From Nitrospira sp. bin75 (GTDB taxonomy: Bacteria > Nitrospirota > Nitrospiria > Nitrospirales > UBA8639), in assembly GCA_002238765.1 (NCBI GenBank), contig MPMZ01000002.1, positions 1 through 64,000 of the forward strand: 64,000 nucleotides of DNA, read 5' to 3'. The first letter of the stretch is position 1. Each line of letters opens with the position of its first letter. The notes under the pieces are model-generated. The model did not search any database, had not been told where the DNA came from, and was given only the letters and a program-made list of their open reading frames with translations. This document shows, piece by piece, positions 17,118 to 26,732 of this stretch. The position numbers were made by a program, and so were the translations under genes.

Positions 17118-17666
17118 ATGAAAGACAAAAAGCACCAATCTATTTCTATGGCGGCAAGCATGAGGAAGTATTGGAGATCCATGTCGCTCTTAATCGGAAT
17201 CCTTGGCGTCTGTGCCTCAACGTTGGCAGTCGCACCATCTGTTGTTCGTGCCGACGCTGCAAAGAATGACGTCAACGAAGCCTTTGCACCTGTGTTGAAG
17301 TTGGAAGGAAAAGCCCGTAAGGAGATTAACGCGATTGCGAACATGATTGCTCCCGGGTCGAAGATGGTGCCCATTGATGCCACCAAGGCCAGTGGCGAAA
17401 TGTGTATGCTGGAGACGGTGACCAAACACAATATGATCCACTTTTCGCAAACCCCCGAACAAACCCATGAGGACGTCGTGTATTACCTCAATCCTGCCCA
17501 GTTTATCGAAAGCGGCCTGGATATCAAGAAACTTCCTCGTCACCCCGGTGAATTGGGGAAGATGGAGCCCCTCCAATGGTATTACTATGATGGGACCTAT
17601 GTGGAACCTCATCAGGGCAGCCAACTGAACAAGGCATTCGTCATCATGACCGTGGACGTGAAATAG
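17118..17666 (+). CDS. Exported protein of unknown function
   Basis: Not recognised. 182 residues with a signal peptide (SLLIGILGVCASTLAVAPSVVRA). The mature part has a single Cys-containing MCMLETVTKHNMIHFSQ segment and a Tyr-rich LQWYYYDGTYVEPHQG segment. GAGGAG precedes the ATG at good spacing. It sits between the tetrahaem cytochrome and a polytopic membrane protein, so a role in the same periplasmic electron-transfer system is plausible. Confidence 0.7.
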   Translation: MKDKKHQSISMAASMRKYWRSMSLLIGILGVCASTLAVAPSVVRADAAKNDVNEAFAPVLKLEGKARKEINAIANMIAPGSKMVPIDATKASGEMCMLETVTKHNMIHFSQTPEQTHEDVVYYLNPAQFIESGLDIKKLPRHPGELGKMEPLQWYYYDGTYVEPHQGSQLNKAFVIMTVDVK

Positions 17667-17884
17667 CTCAAGAGGATCGATGCATGAATCTCCGCTCTGT
17701 ACGGAACGGTGTCATTCATGACGGCGAACGAGGTTGGCCCCCATACAGTAAGAATTGAAGGAAATGAGGCAGGATGCCTGGATGTCGCTGATTCGCGGGC
17801 ACGTCCAGGCACCCCTCGACATTTGCTCCGGATCAACTCACGACCCATGAGATCAAACCCCAACATGGAGGCGCTTCCTGAGCC

Positions 17885-18976
17885 TTGAATTCCATCTTGC
17901 ATGGATTCCTGTTGATCGGTTTCTTACTGCATGCCCTATTCATGAACCTCGTTGTCGGTGGCACCCTGATTCTGGTGGTGACTGATTGGCTTGGATTTGG
18001 GACTGGTCGCGGACGCTACCGACGATTAGGTGCCGCGTTGGCCAAATTGTTGCCTTCGTTTCTGGTTTTCGCCGTGGTGTCAGGCGCGGCATCCCTCCTG
18101 TTTGTCCAGGCGGCATACGGCCCCGTGTTCTATCCCTCGATGCTCCTTGTCGGCAAGACGTGGATCGCGGTCCTTGGTGCCGTCCTTCTCGGGTGCTATG
18201 GGTTGTCTGTCTATAAACATTGGAGAGTTGGTCGCCGTCCCGTCTTCCATCTCGCAATTGGAAGTGTCAACGTCGTTCTCTTTTGGGCGGTGACAGGGAT
18301 CTTTGTGATGGTCGGCATCCTGATGTTGGATCCGGAGCACTGGAAAGACATTCAAGCGAGCGGGTTGCGTGGAATGATCTCCCTTCCCTCCCTGTTCCCG
18401 CGGTATGGACATATGGTCCTGGCAGCCGTGGCAGGCACGGGAATCTTTCTGGTGTGCTATGGGTTGTACCTGGGCTCAGGCTTTAGACGTCGGGACTCTG
18501 CGGGAGATGGACCGACAGAAGGCGATGCGACCTGGGTCACCAAGTATGGGGTGGCATGGGCCTTGGCGGGCACGTTGCCTCAAATTGTGGTTGGCCCGTG
18601 GCTCCTGTTGTCTCTACCGGATGAGGTTCGGGCCGACCTCATAAGCGGCCAGAACCTGGGTTCTCTTGCGTTTTTCGTGGGACTCACCTTTGGATTGCTC
18701 AGTCTGGTGCTATTGAATGCGGCATTGATGATTCCCCACGTGCGGGGAATGGCTTTGGCCGGTATTGTGAGCTTACTGGTCACCGTGTGCCTGATGGTCG
18801 TGGTCCGGGACGCGGTTCGCCAATCCTGGTTGACGAAACACTTTGTCGCGATGCAACCGAGCCCTGACTGGGGTGCCATGGCAATGGGGGTCGTCGTCTT
18901 TGTCATGAGCTTGGGCCTTATTGGGTACGTCGGGCATGCCTATCAGAACGCTCATCCTTCACGCCGTCGTTCCTGA
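17885..18976 (+). CDS. Polytopic membrane protein, possible b-type haem protein
   Basis: 363 residues with about nine hydrophobic helices. The start is a TTG with GGAGG 13 nt upstream. Helix 1 contains ILHGFLLIGFLLHALFMNLVVGG with two His spaced as in membrane haem proteins; further His and Met lie in RYGHMVLAAV and LTKHFVAMQ. The context (mono- and tetrahaem cytochromes upstream) suggests a quinol- or cytochrome-linked membrane electron carrier. The haem assignment is inference. Confidence 0.62.
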   Translation: MNSILHGFLLIGFLLHALFMNLVVGGTLILVVTDWLGFGTGRGRYRRLGAALAKLLPSFLVFAVVSGAASLLFVQAAYGPVFYPSMLLVGKTWIAVLGAVLLGCYGLSVYKHWRVGRRPVFHLAIGSVNVVLFWAVTGIFVMVGILMLDPEHWKDIQASGLRGMISLPSLFPRYGHMVLAAVAGTGIFLVCYGLYLGSGFRRRDSAGDGPTEGDATWVTKYGVAWALAGTLPQIVVGPWLLLSLPDEVRADLISGQNLGSLAFFVGLTFGLLSLVLLNAALMIPHVRGMALAGIVSLLVTVCLMVVVRDAVRQSWLTKHFVAMQPSPDWGAMAMGVVVFVMSLGLIGYVGHAYQNAHPSRRRS

Positions 18977-19135
18977 CGAAATCTTCAAATCAGCAGAATA
19001 GTTGCGGCGAGCCCCTCCGGTTTATGCCGGCGAGTGTCTCCCGGACTATGGTTAGGCTGCCTGTACGGAGCCCTTCCGTGGGGCCCCATCCCTCCGACAC
19101 TCCTCCGATCTGATGTGGTGTCAGCGGCAGACAGG

Positions 19136-19181
19136 TTGACAAACAGGTCAATTAGGAGTGTATTAGATCAATTGATATAAT
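19136..19181 (+). promoter_or_regulatory. Candidate promoter(s) of the secretin operon
   Basis: TTGACA (19136-19141) with TGTATT 17 bp downstream, and a perfect TATAAT at 19176-19181 lacking a clear -35. Either could serve the gene at 19232. Confidence 0.35.
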
Positions 19182-19231
19182 TGCGGGCGTCTTGGTTTGC
19201 AATCTGAGAACGTCATGGAATTTCAAGAATC

Positions 19232-20803
19232 ATGCAAATTCCGGTTATCAACGTACTGAGGAACGAGCTTCATGGGTCCTGTGACCGGCGACGAGTGCGG
19301 GTGCGGCGCCCGGGGATCGTCGTGCTGAGCGTTCTCCTGCTCGCCATGTCGGCGAGTTGTACGACGGTTCCTGCTCAGTCAACGAGGCCTCTTCAGAGTG
19401 AATTCCCTCGGCAAGCGGATATTCCGCACGATGCTGGTTCTACGGAAACGGCCGTCAGGGAAAGTCCGGAACCAAGCCGGGCCCCGTTTTCTCTCGAAGA
19501 TCGGATGGTCCTTGGAACCCCTTCAAGCCCATCTTTCACCGACGGCGAGCCAGCCCGGGTGTTCAGTTTTCGGGCACGGGAAATGCCGTTACTCGATGCC
19601 TTACGTCTGTTTTCACGAGCGAATGCGCTCAACATTGTCGTGGAGCCGGGGATCGAAGGCGTGGTGACGGTGGACTTTCAGGGTTTGGCTCTCGAAAAAG
19701 CCATGGCCGCGCTGCTGGATATGCAGGGGTACTATTGGGAAAATGATGGAGAATTGATCGTCGTACGCCGGCTGAAGACACGTATTTTCACGCTGGATTA
19801 CATTCGCCTGGAACGTTCCGGAGAGGGACGCAATAAAGCGCAAGTCACGTCCGGGTCCGGCAGAAGCGGCGGGCAGGACGCGGGTGAAGTGATCTTGAGC
19901 CAACAGGATGACATTAAGTTTTGGGAGGAAATTGAAGCTCAGATCGGTGCGCTCCTCTCGCCCGAAGGACGCTTCGTGGTCAATCGGTTGTCCGGCACCA
20001 TTCAAGTCACGGATCTGCACCGGCGGGTCGAAGAGGTGGCGACGTTTCTGGTCAACGTGCGCAACTCACTGTATCGCCAGGTTGAGATCCAAGCCAGGAT
20101 TTATGAAATCGCGTTGCGGGACGAGTACAGCCTGGGTGTGGATTGGAGCCGGATTGCTCTCAGGACTCCCAAGGGCAGTTTCAAGCTGGCGAACATCATT
20201 ACGGCGCCGGCCGGCGGCTTTCTCTCTCGCGCGGCGACCGCGGCCTTCAGTTTCAATGACGGTGACTTTGAGGGCGTGATTCAAGCCTTGCAGGAGCAGG
20301 GTGACGTGCAGGTGGTGTCGCAACCCCGGATTCTGACGCTGAATAATCAACCGGCGCTGATCAAGGTCGGGACGGATCAATCCTTTTTTACCTCGACCAC
20401 CACGCAAGGGACGGCGGGGGCCGGGAACATTGTGACGGAACAAGTGCGGACCGTGACTTCGGGGCTAGTCCTTTCCGTGACTCCTCAAATTTCCCGGGAC
20501 GGGTGGATCATGATGGACGTGTCGCCCATTATCACCCGTTTGACCGATACCGTGGAGTCACGGAATGGATCCACGGCGCCTGTGTTGGAGGTGAAACAGT
20601 CCGGAGGGCTGGTCCGTATCCGTGACGGACAACTGGTGATGATCGGCGGACTGATCCAGGAGCAACTCACGAACACCGAACGCGCGGTGCCGTTCCTGGG
20701 CGATCTTCCCGTGCTGGGTTCGTTCTTCAGCGGCACCTATCAGGCCGAGAGAAATACCGAACTCGTCATCTTCCTCATGCCCCGTATTCTGCGCGTGACG
20801 TGA
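19232..20803 (+). CDS. MshL/PilQ-like secretin lipoprotein
   Basis: 523 residues. A lipobox-like LLAMSASC gives an acylated N-terminal Cys. An N-terminal STN-like domain (FRAREMPLLDALRLFSRAN ... GLALEKAMAALL) is followed by an N1-type domain and the secretin core (QPRILTLNNQPALIKVG, VTPQISRDGWIMMDVSPII, LVMIGGLIQEQ, VPFLGDLPVLGSFF). It would form the outer-membrane pore of a type IV pilus or type II secretion-like machine. It overlaps the next gene by 4 bp. The inner-membrane and pilin partners are not in this window. Confidence 0.93.
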   Translation: MQIPVINVLRNELHGSCDRRRVRVRRPGIVVLSVLLLAMSASCTTVPAQSTRPLQSEFPRQADIPHDAGSTETAVRESPEPSRAPFSLEDRMVLGTPSSPSFTDGEPARVFSFRAREMPLLDALRLFSRANALNIVVEPGIEGVVTVDFQGLALEKAMAALLDMQGYYWENDGELIVVRRLKTRIFTLDYIRLERSGEGRNKAQVTSGSGRSGGQDAGEVILSQQDDIKFWEEIEAQIGALLSPEGRFVVNRLSGTIQVTDLHRRVEEVATFLVNVRNSLYRQVEIQARIYEIALRDEYSLGVDWSRIALRTPKGSFKLANIITAPAGGFLSRAATAAFSFNDGDFEGVIQALQEQGDVQVVSQPRILTLNNQPALIKVGTDQSFFTSTTTQGTAGAGNIVTEQVRTVTSGLVLSVTPQISRDGWIMMDVSPIITRLTDTVESRNGSTAPVLEVKQSGGLVRIRDGQLVMIGGLIQEQLTNTERAVPFLGDLPVLGSFFSGTYQAERNTELVIFLMPRILRVT

Positions 20804-21633
20804 TGGACGGACGCGATCTGAACGTATGCTATGAAGAACTGGGCTTCACCGAAGCCCCGTTTCAGGTGACGCCGGATACCGATTATTTTTTCCCATCGCA
20901 GCAGCACCTGCACGCCTTGGAGCATTTGCAATTCGGGGTTGCCAGTGGCGAGTTGACGATGTTGACCGGTGAAGTCGGGGTCGGGAAAACGCTGGTGTGC
21001 CGGTACCTGTTGCGGCATCCTCCGAAAGGCGTACGTTTTGCCTACCTCTTGAACCCCGATCAATCGTACGCGGATCTGCTGGGTTCAATCTACCAGGACC
21101 TCACCGGGCAGGTCCACCAAGATCGCAGCATCGGCGCCCTGCAACGGACGTTGTCCCACGTGTTACTCGAGTTGGCCGGGAATGGGGAACGGGTGGCTGT
21201 CTTGGTTGACGAAGCGCATCGGTTGAGCGGGAAAGTGCTGGAAGGACTCAGGCTGTTGTCCAACCTGGATACCGAAAAAGAAAAACTCATGTGCCTGGTA
21301 TTCGTAGGACAGCCCGAACTTGAGCGGACGTTATCCCGACATGCGCTTCGCCCCCTGTCTCAACGCATCAGCACTCGATTCAGATTGAAGCCGTTCAATT
21401 GCCGGGAAACCATGGCGTATATCCGCCATCGCCTGCTGGTCACGGGCCCGGGCACCCGGTTCCGATTTCCTCCAGGCGCCATGATACTCACTCATTACCT
21501 GAGCGGGGGAGTGCCGCGACGGATAAACCAGTTGTGTCATCGTGCTCTGCTTGCGGCGTTCGCCAGTCACCGGTTTGAGGTGAGTCTCGGCATGGTACTC
21601 CGTGCGCGCCGGGAAATCACCGGCCTGCCCTGA
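20800..21633 (+). CDS. ExeA/MshM-like AAA ATPase
   Basis: 277 residues. Walker A is GEVGVGKT (about 50-57), Walker B AVLVDEAHRL, and the arginine-containing segment RPLSQRISTRFRLKPF follows. GspA/ExeA/MshM-type ATPases are coupled to secretin assembly through the cell wall. No peptidoglycan-binding tail is present. The ATG overlaps the secretin stop, showing coupled translation. Confidence 0.92.
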   Translation: MMDGRDLNVCYEELGFTEAPFQVTPDTDYFFPSQQHLHALEHLQFGVASGELTMLTGEVGVGKTLVCRYLLRHPPKGVRFAYLLNPDQSYADLLGSIYQDLTGQVHQDRSIGALQRTLSHVLLELAGNGERVAVLVDEAHRLSGKVLEGLRLLSNLDTEKEKLMCLVFVGQPELERTLSRHALRPLSQRISTRFRLKPFNCRETMAYIRHRLLVTGPGTRFRFPPGAMILTHYLSGGVPRRINQLCHRALLAAFASHRFEVSLGMVLRARREITGLP

Positions 21634-21739
21634 GCCGGGGGCGAAGAATCAAGGAGCCTGCCCTGCCTGTCCTGAGCGTAACGGAGCGTAGCCGAAGGAA
21701 GCGAAGCGAACGGGTCGGTGCAACAATCAGAGTCGGACA

Positions 21740-22783
21740 ATGAGTATTATCACGGAAGCGCTGAACCGGTTGCAGGCTGAACGGGCGCGGCGCCCCGGGC
21801 AGCCCCGGACTTCCGCGACATCGGACAGTGTGGAAGCCGCCGATTCCCCGGACCCCGTTTTTCCTTTTCTTCACTTCTCGGCCCGGGCTCTGCGCAATCA
21901 TCTGCCGTCTATAGCGGTCGGACTGGGAGTTGTTGGGCTTGCGGCCTACCTATGGGGACTCCCGCTGATTGCGGCTCCGGACAAGGTTCCCCCAGAGCAG
22001 GAAACGGTGAAGGAATGGAATTCCGTGCAACACGTTCCGTCTCAGATCGTCGAGGCGATTCCTGAACAAAGGGAAGAATCTTTCACCCCGACAGTGGCAA
22101 AGGCGAACGAGGACCCCAAGCCGACGGAGGCAGTTTCAGCCACAGCAATCGATCCATCGGCACAGCCGACGGTTGCCAAGAGCGTCTCGACCCCGAAGCC
22201 GCGCTCCTCTCCGGGTTTGCGGGCAACGGCGGCACCGACGCGCAACGCCGATTCGGTATCTTCCAATCAACGGAAAAACCGGGGTTCCTCTTTTCTTCGA
22301 AATGCCACCCCGCTTCAAGTCACACTGGTGCGTGCGCAAATTTTCATAAAGAAACGGCAATACGCGCGGGCCGTGACTGTCCTGCAATCCCTGTTCGTGC
22401 AGCCGCCTGAACGTTGGGAGCCCTGGTTTTGGTTGGGCACGGCGCAATTGGGATTAGGTCAATGGGAGAAAGCCCTGGCGTCGTTGGTGGAAGGGCTCGC
22501 ACGTGATGCCACGGTGCCGCAACTGTGGGTACAACGTGCTTTGGTGAGTCAGCAGCAGGGCCGATTCGGCGAAGCATTGGATGCCCTCAGGCAAGCGGAA
22601 TTGTTGGCTCCGAAGCTTCCCGAGGTGCAATTGAACTTGGCGTATGCTCTCGACGTGGAGGGAAACCGGCTCGTCGCCGTCAGGTATTACCGGACGTTTC
22701 TGGCCCTGACCGAAGGCCGGAAAGCCTACCACGGTACCCGCAGGAAGGTGTTGGATCGCATCAGTCATTTAAGCAAAACCTGA
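21740..22783 (+). CDS. MshN-like TPR membrane protein
   Basis: 347 residues. It begins MSIITEALNRLQAERARR, a typical start of MshN/GspB-like proteins. One transmembrane helix (SIAVGLGVVGLAAYLWGLPLI, split here at about 55-75) is followed by a Pro/Ser/Thr-rich linker and three TPR-like repeats from about residue 200 (IKKRQYARAVTVLQSLF, GQWEKALASLVEGLA, GRFGEALDALRQAE). It is third in the secretin operon after a ~105-bp gap. Confidence 0.82.
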   Translation: MSIITEALNRLQAERARRPGQPRTSATSDSVEAADSPDPVFPFLHFSARALRNHLPSIAVGLGVVGLAAYLWGLPLIAAPDKVPPEQETVKEWNSVQHVPSQIVEAIPEQREESFTPTVAKANEDPKPTEAVSATAIDPSAQPTVAKSVSTPKPRSSPGLRATAAPTRNADSVSSNQRKNRGSSFLRNATPLQVTLVRAQIFIKKRQYARAVTVLQSLFVQPPERWEPWFWLGTAQLGLGQWEKALASLVEGLARDATVPQLWVQRALVSQQQGRFGEALDALRQAELLAPKLPEVQLNLAYALDVEGNRLVAVRYYRTFLALTEGRKAYHGTRRKVLDRISHLSKT

Positions 22784-22829
22784 GCCCTGTCCTCCTGCAC
22801 GCCGCACCGGCGGTCTGCGTAGGGCGTGC

Positions 22830-23177
22830 CTAGCCTTCGCGAAATGTGCTTCGGATGGTTTGCAGCAATCGAGTGAGGATGCCCTCGGGCTCGGGGTCGA
22901 GGTGTTCCTCCCACAATTCCTGGCTGCCCAAATAGGCTGTTTCTCGAAATTGGAGGCGGCTGCGCAGTTGGGTGTAGCCCCGGTTCTGTAATTGATTGAT
23001 GAGCATGGCGATGGCGGCCTTTTCAGTGACTTGCGGTTCGGTCTCCAGCAGGAAGCGTTCATACCGGAAGACAGCCTGAAACGTTCCATCCAGGATCTTC
23101 ATTTCGACCTGCCGGTTGAAGCCTCGGCCCAGGTCATCCAGTCCGGCAAGTTGATAGGTATTGGACGGGGAGACCAT
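22830..23177 (-). CDS. Conserved-looking hypothetical protein downstream of the response regulator
   Basis: About 115 residues from the ATG at 23177 (MVSPSNTYQLAGLDDLGRG); a TTG at 23201 would add eight residues. No known domain was recognised. The central EKAAIAMLINQLQNRGYTQ and FRETAYLGSQELWEEHLDP look like a compact alpha/beta fold with no signal peptide or membrane segment. It follows the sigma-54 response regulator gene closely on the same strand, so it may be co-transcribed. Confidence 0.6.
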   Translation of the reverse strand: MVSPSNTYQLAGLDDLGRGFNRQVEMKILDGTFQAVFRYERFLLETEPQVTEKAAIAMLINQLQNRGYTQLRSRLQFRETAYLGSQELWEEHLDPEPEGILTRLLQTIRSTFREG

Positions 23178-23218
23178 GTGATCGACCGGGTCGGAGTGCA
23201 ACGGCGTTGCCGGACGGG

Positions 23219-24613
23219 CTATTCAAACTCATCGGCAATCTTTTTCAGGCGCCGGTCCAGCGCAAACCGGGTGAGGCCTAATTTTTGAGCGGCCAGACTC
23301 TTATTCTGCCCGCAGAGTTTCATGACTTCCTCAATAATCGCGGACTCGGTTTCCGCCAAGGTTTGCCTTCCCAATACCATCTCCAACTTGAGCACCGGTT
23401 CGTCGGTACTGATTGTGGATGAAACGACTGGTTTGGTTTCTTCATGAAGTTCCCGGGGCAAGTCTCCGGGCGTCAACGTTTTCCCACGGCAAAAGATCAC
23501 GGCTCGTTCGACGATGTTCTCCAGCTCCCGAATGTTTCCCGGGTACGCGTAGCGCTCAAGCAGTGCCCGGGCTTCCGGGTTGATCTCGCCGATGTCCTTG
23601 TTGATGTCCCGGCTATGGTGCACCAGGCAGCGCAGGCTCAGAGGATAGATGTCTTCAACGCGTTGTCGAAGGGGCGGAAGTTCCAACGACACGACGTTGA
23701 GCCGAAAAAACAGATCCTCTCGAAACGTGCCCTGGCTCACTTCTTTTTTCAAATCCCGGTTGGTCGCGGCAATCAGCCTGAAATCCACGGTAATATCGTC
23801 CTGGCCTCCCAGCCGTTTAAAGGAGCGTTCCTGAAGGACGCGAAGCAGCTTGGCTTGCATGGATGGATTCAGGTCACCGATTTCATCCAGAAACAGCGTG
23901 CCGCCTTCGGCCTGTTCACAGAGCCCCGGTTTGCGCCGGGCGGCGCCGGTAAACGCCCCGCGTTCGTACCCGAACAGTTCGCTTTCAAAGAGTTCCTGCG
24001 GAATGGCCGTGCAATTCACACCGACAAAAGGCGCCTCCCCTCGGGGCCCATTGTGGTGCAGGACCCGGGCGATGAATTCTTTGCCCGTTCCGGTTTCGCC
24101 TTGGAGTAGCACGGTGGTCTTCGCGTTTTCGCTCAATTCCTGGACTTGCACCACCAGTTCCCGCATGCCGGGGCTGTCGGCGATGAGATCCTTGAGCGCA
24201 TAGCGCCCGGCACTGCCCTGGTTTTCAAAACTGACCCGGCGACGGAGGGTCAGATAGTCGAGCGCGCGTTCGACGACCGGACCGACACCGGACAGGTCAA
24301 CGCTCTTGATCAAAAAGTCATACGCCCCTAAGCGCATGGCTTCCACGGCGTCTTCAATGGTCCCGTAGGCCGTCAACAGGATGACCAGCGTTTGCGGGGC
24401 CTTGGGCCGAATATGCTTGAGGGTTTCGATGCCGGTCATCCCCGACATTTTCAGGTCGAGCAGGATGATGTCGGGAACGTCGTGGTCCAACTCTTCAAGT
24501 AGTGCTTCTCCGGAGTCGAAGCTGCGCACGTCATGCCCGCTGCGAGCGAGCCGGCGGGTAATCGATGCGCGAACGACTTCGTCATCGTCCGTGACAAAAA
24601 TGGATGCGTGCAT
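23219..24613 (-). CDS. NtrC-family sigma-54-dependent response regulator
   Basis: 464 residues: receiver domain (1-120, phospho-acceptor D53 in IILLDLKMSG, Lys in FLIKSVD), AAA+ domain (about 145-380; GETGTGKE, GAFTGA, GGTLFLDEIGD) and Fis-type HTH (KLCGQNKSLAAQKLGLTR). It activates sigma-54 promoters when phosphorylated by the kinase encoded immediately upstream. The ATG lies 1 nt after the kinase stop. Confidence 0.95.
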   Translation of the reverse strand: MHASIFVTDDDEVVRASITRRLARSGHDVRSFDSGEALLEELDHDVPDIILLDLKMSGMTGIETLKHIRPKAPQTLVILLTAYGTIEDAVEAMRLGAYDFLIKSVDLSGVGPVVERALDYLTLRRRVSFENQGSAGRYALKDLIADSPGMRELVVQVQELSENAKTTVLLQGETGTGKEFIARVLHHNGPRGEAPFVGVNCTAIPQELFESELFGYERGAFTGAARRKPGLCEQAEGGTLFLDEIGDLNPSMQAKLLRVLQERSFKRLGGQDDITVDFRLIAATNRDLKKEVSQGTFREDLFFRLNVVSLELPPLRQRVEDIYPLSLRCLVHHSRDINKDIGEINPEARALLERYAYPGNIRELENIVERAVIFCRGKTLTPGDLPRELHEETKPVVSSTISTDEPVLKLEMVLGRQTLAETESAIIEEVMKLCGQNKSLAAQKLGLTRFALDRRLKKIADEFE

Positions 24614-24614
24614 A

Positions 24615-26543
24615 TCAGACCAACATTGCGGGTTGTGGTTGAAGGGTTAACGGAAGCCAGATGGCGATGACGGTGCCGACGCCCACCTGGCTGTCGGCCT
24701 TGATGTTTCCCCCATGAGCTTCAATGATATTGCGGCAGATGGCTAAACCCAACCCGGTGCCGCGCCGTTTTCCCATCGTGAAAAAGGGATCGAAAATTCT
24801 GGGAAGATCCGCAGGGCTGATGCCTTTCCCATTGTCCCGTATGGTGGTCAGCAGCCCTCTGTGGCCGTCCCGTAGTTCCTCCAGCGCTTCGATCCGAATG
24901 TCTCCGTGCTCTGCCAAGGCTTCGACGGAATTTTGAATCGCGTTGAGCACAACCTGCTTGATCTGGTCACGGTCGGCTTCGAGTGCAGGGAGATCCGGGG
25001 GAAACGCCACGGTCAGGTTCAAACGTTTCTGGCCGGCGGAGTGTCGGACGAGGTCCAGGGTTTCTTCAACCAACGCGGCCATGTCGAACGAGCCCGGGAC
25101 GATGTCGCGCGGTCTGGCGTATTCGACAATCTGCGTCACGATCCGGTCCAGCCGCCGGGTTTCTTTGAGGATCGTGTGCAGGTCCTGCCGTTTGACGTCT
25201 TCGGGCGGAAAGTCTTCCATGAGCAACGACGTCGTGGAGCCGATGCCGACGAGGGGATTGCGAATCTCATGCGCGATGCCGGCTGCCACCTGTCCCAAGG
25301 TGGCAAGCCGTTCCGTCCGGCTGAGTTTTTCCTTCATCTGTTCAAACGCCGTGATATCGACGTTGAAGCCCTGGTACAGCGAACTGCCGCCTTGCCCGTC
25401 CTGGATGGGGACGGCGCGGCTCAGGACCTTGTGCGTGGTCCCGTCGGGATGCACGAACCGAAAGACGTTTTCAAAGGGAACTTGTTGCTCCGTCGCCTTG
25501 GAGAACGCCTCATGCACTTGGGCGCGGTCACCGGGATGAACGGCGTCCCAGATCCGTTCCGGATCCAAGGAATTATTCGGATCGTACCCGGCCAGCTTCC
25601 AATTTTCGCGATTGCAGAAAATGATGCGCCCGTTCTTAGCCGTAAAAATACCGAATGGGGCATTGTCCACAATCCCGCGATATTTGGATTCCGAATGCGA
25701 CAGGTCGATATTCAGGTTGCGCAACGCGGCTTCCGAGGTTTGGATTTGGCCGATGAATTCCCGAATCTGTTGGCCCATCTCGTGCATCACCCTGGTCAGG
25801 TCACCGATTTCATCTCCACGGTCCAGGACCTGGACGTCCGGGACCGTCCCGCCCGCCCGGTTTTCCACGGACTTGGCCAGGGACACCAGGGGACCGGCAA
25901 TCGATTGCGCCAACAGACGGATCACAAACACCATGGGGATGAGCGCCAATGATCCGCCACCCACGATCACAGTCAACAGAAAGGCCCGGTCATTGGACGT
26001 GCGTTTCAGGGTTTGCCGTAAGACCTCGCCTTCCCGCTTGTCGAAACGGGCAATTTCTTCACGGATACTCAGCATCAGTCTCCGCCCGGCCCCGGATTCG
26101 ATGTACTCCAGCGCTTGCTCCGCATGGCCCAGCTTGGCTTGTTCGATCAACCGGTCCTTATCCCCCAGCAACGTATAGACCAGGGCCTGAACGTTCAGGA
26201 TTTCAGCATGTTGTGCCCGATCATGCTCGACCATTTGGGCAAGAGTACGTCCGACTTCCAACACGCGTTGTTTCGCGGCATGATAGGGATTCAGAAATTT
26301 CGGTTGGAGGGTCAGGACGAATCCGCGGAAGCCCGTCTCCAAATCGACAATCAGTCGCAAGTAGTCGGCGGCCGTGGTCTGGACGTGATACACTTGGTTG
26401 AGCCGGTCTTCATCCTGGGAAAAGGTCTGAACGCTGTTAAAGGTGATGATGCTGAGGACGGCAAGCGTGAGGATCGGAATAACCGAAACCAGAAGGAGCT
26501 TTTTTTCAATCGGCAGGTTGTTGAATCGTCGAAAAATTCGCAT
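24615..26543 (-). CDS. Membrane sensor histidine kinase (CHASE3-like, HAMP, PAS)
   Basis: 642 residues. An N-terminal transmembrane helix (LLLVSVIPILTLAVLSIITF) and a second near residue 190 (LLTVIVGGGSLALIPMVFVI) flank a CHASE3-like periplasmic domain (YHVQTTAADYLRLIVDLETG). HAMP, PAS (~285-400), HisKA with IAHEIRNP (His about 422) and HATPase (RDNGKGI, GTGLGLAICRNI) follow. It would phosphorylate the adjacent NtrC-type regulator; the ligand is unknown. It forms an operon with that regulator. Confidence 0.95.
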   Translation of the reverse strand: MRIFRRFNNLPIEKKLLLVSVIPILTLAVLSIITFNSVQTFSQDEDRLNQVYHVQTTAADYLRLIVDLETGFRGFVLTLQPKFLNPYHAAKQRVLEVGRTLAQMVEHDRAQHAEILNVQALVYTLLGDKDRLIEQAKLGHAEQALEYIESGAGRRLMLSIREEIARFDKREGEVLRQTLKRTSNDRAFLLTVIVGGGSLALIPMVFVIRLLAQSIAGPLVSLAKSVENRAGGTVPDVQVLDRGDEIGDLTRVMHEMGQQIREFIGQIQTSEAALRNLNIDLSHSESKYRGIVDNAPFGIFTAKNGRIIFCNRENWKLAGYDPNNSLDPERIWDAVHPGDRAQVHEAFSKATEQQVPFENVFRFVHPDGTTHKVLSRAVPIQDGQGGSSLYQGFNVDITAFEQMKEKLSRTERLATLGQVAAGIAHEIRNPLVGIGSTTSLLMEDFPPEDVKRQDLHTILKETRRLDRIVTQIVEYARPRDIVPGSFDMAALVEETLDLVRHSAGQKRLNLTVAFPPDLPALEADRDQIKQVVLNAIQNSVEALAEHGDIRIEALEELRDGHRGLLTTIRDNGKGISPADLPRIFDPFFTMGKRRGTGLGLAICRNIIEAHGGNIKADSQVGVGTVIAIWLPLTLQPQPAMLV

Positions 26544-26732
26544 TGCGGCACTCCGTGCGTAATCTTAGGGGTGACGCGTGGGGGTGTCAAACCGGAGGCC
26601 CAAATTGCCGCACGATGGATGCACAGAGGCGACGAGAGGTCCGGAAAAGTCCTCTGGTGAGTTGAACCTGGTTTCAGGTATGATGAAGCCAGAGCTTGGC
26701 CGAATCCGGATTCAATCCGGTGACGTGAAAAC

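Noticed and set aside
21668-21715. Repeat-like stretch starting CCTGTCCTGAGCG between the ATPase and TPR genes
   Set aside because: It resembles a dispersed intergenic repeat seen in many genomes, but only one copy is present here, so I did not annotate it.
24906-25952. 348-residue plus-strand frame inside the histidine kinase
   Set aside because: It is a mirror of the HAMP/PAS/HisKA coding region with no domain of its own.
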